Shown: positions 63,884 to 64,000 of the stretch, in pieces
How the letters are laid out: the number at the start of each line of letters is the position of its first letter
Position numbering within the stretch: the first letter of the stretch is position 1
Program-made: the position numbers and the translations under genes
Source: Candidatus Adiutrix sp.
GTDB taxonomy: Bacteria; Desulfobacterota; Desulfarculia; Adiutricales; Adiutricaceae
Length of the DNA stretch: 64,000 bases
Direction of reading: 5' to 3'
Assembly: GCA_031263565.1 (NCBI GenBank)
Contig: JAISFR010000004.1
Span: forward strand, 20,393 to 84,392
The notes under the pieces: model-generated
Databases searched by the model: none
Told to the model about the DNA's origin: nothing
Seen by the model: only the letters and a program-made list of their open reading frames with translations

Positions 63884-64000
63884 GTAGAGTCGAGATGTGG
63901 CGCGGTGGCCGTGGCTCCGTTTCCACATCCCGCTCGTCGGTAGGGTCGAAGACTGGCGCGCCGGTCCCATTCGGACCACGTTTCCAGTCCCCGCCACGTC
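63884..64000 (+). repeat. tandem structured repeat units running off the right edge
   Basis: Two related units of about 56-61 bases: the 21-mers at 63884-63904 and 63940-63960 match at 16 positions, and GTTTCCA recurs at 63919 and 63980. Each unit forms a hairpin: GATGTGG/CCACATC (63894-63900 with 63923-63929) and GACTGG/CCAGTC (63951-63956 with 63984-63989). The arms differ but stay complementary. Array of unknown class; a degenerate CRISPR end is one possibility. Confidence 0.55.

Noticed and set aside
63695..63997. 100-codon frame on the minus strand before pbpC
   Set aside because: It runs across the phased direct repeats and the hairpin array, has no ribosome site at a plausible start and a composition (Arg/Cys/Ser) of non-coding DNA.

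Overview
The window reads as a single contiguous piece of a G+C-rich (about 60% by eye) Gram-negative, anaerobic bacterial chromosome. Gram-negative: bifunctional PBP1C, AMIN-domain amidase, SPOR and OmpA proteins, many signal peptides. Anaerobic: glycyl-radical NrdD/NrdG with no aerobic reductase, and the [FeFe]-hydrogenase maturase HydG beside its TM1266-type regulator. Gene content and order look most like Desulfobacterota ('Deltaproteobacteria'), but this placement is inference.

Layout. 1-1234: a CheY-like regulator translationally coupled to a CheA-like kinase that runs off the left edge and appears to start without the phosphotransfer domain. 1407-3304: a DppB/DppC permease pair with a 63-bp copy of its own coding sequence just upstream. 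3490-4399: two Hsp20 genes and a terminator. 4462-6288: an AT-richer hybrid histidine kinase. 6662-8265: DUF3786 and DHH phosphoesterase genes. 8489-11420: HU-like protein, AEC transporter, TPR lipoprotein-like/secreted protein and threonine aldolase. 11497-18953: a three-gene regulatory operon (AraC-type response regulator, cupin-PocR-LytS-type kinase, second AraC-type regulator) divergent from an Ldh2-family dehydrogenase plus a complete DctP-DctQ-DctM TRAP transporter; a D-2-hydroxyacid dehydrogenase converges on it at 18974-19927. Together these look like an import and oxidation module for a 2-hydroxyacid.

20005-33714 (all minus strand) is the conserved rimP-nusA-ylxR-infB-ylxP-rbfA-nrnA-truB-rpsO-pnp block, followed by M16 peptidase, dUTPase and a YycJ-type metallo-hydrolase. 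A tRNA-Gly(CCC) unit with its own strong promoter and terminator precedes rimP. 34148-40465 holds envelope and housekeeping genes (SPOR protein, YfgM-like TPR protein, Rho, YpfJ-type metalloprotease, Mrp/NBP35 carrier, DUF1036 protein). 40719-43745 is pilC-pilS; 43746-46666 is nrdD-nrdG with a promoter and a putative NrdR box pair far upstream. 47216-50240 contains small secreted proteins, a lytic transglycosylase and a Sel1-repeat protein.

50258-52268 is the most interesting regulatory segment: a consensus promoter, a structured leader ending in an intrinsic terminator whose T-tract touches the ribosome binding site of the hydrogenase regulator gene, then an AT-rich perfect inverted repeat, then hydG. 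52342-57092 carries amidase, OmpA-like, small membrane and CgeB-type glycosyltransferase genes. A truncated coding remnant (57089-57238) marks the left side of a probable insertion carrying a hybrid kinase and an HD-GYP response regulator (57512-61400). PBP1C follows, and the right edge (63814-64000) holds phased direct repeats and two tandem hairpin units with compensating stem changes that continue beyond the window.
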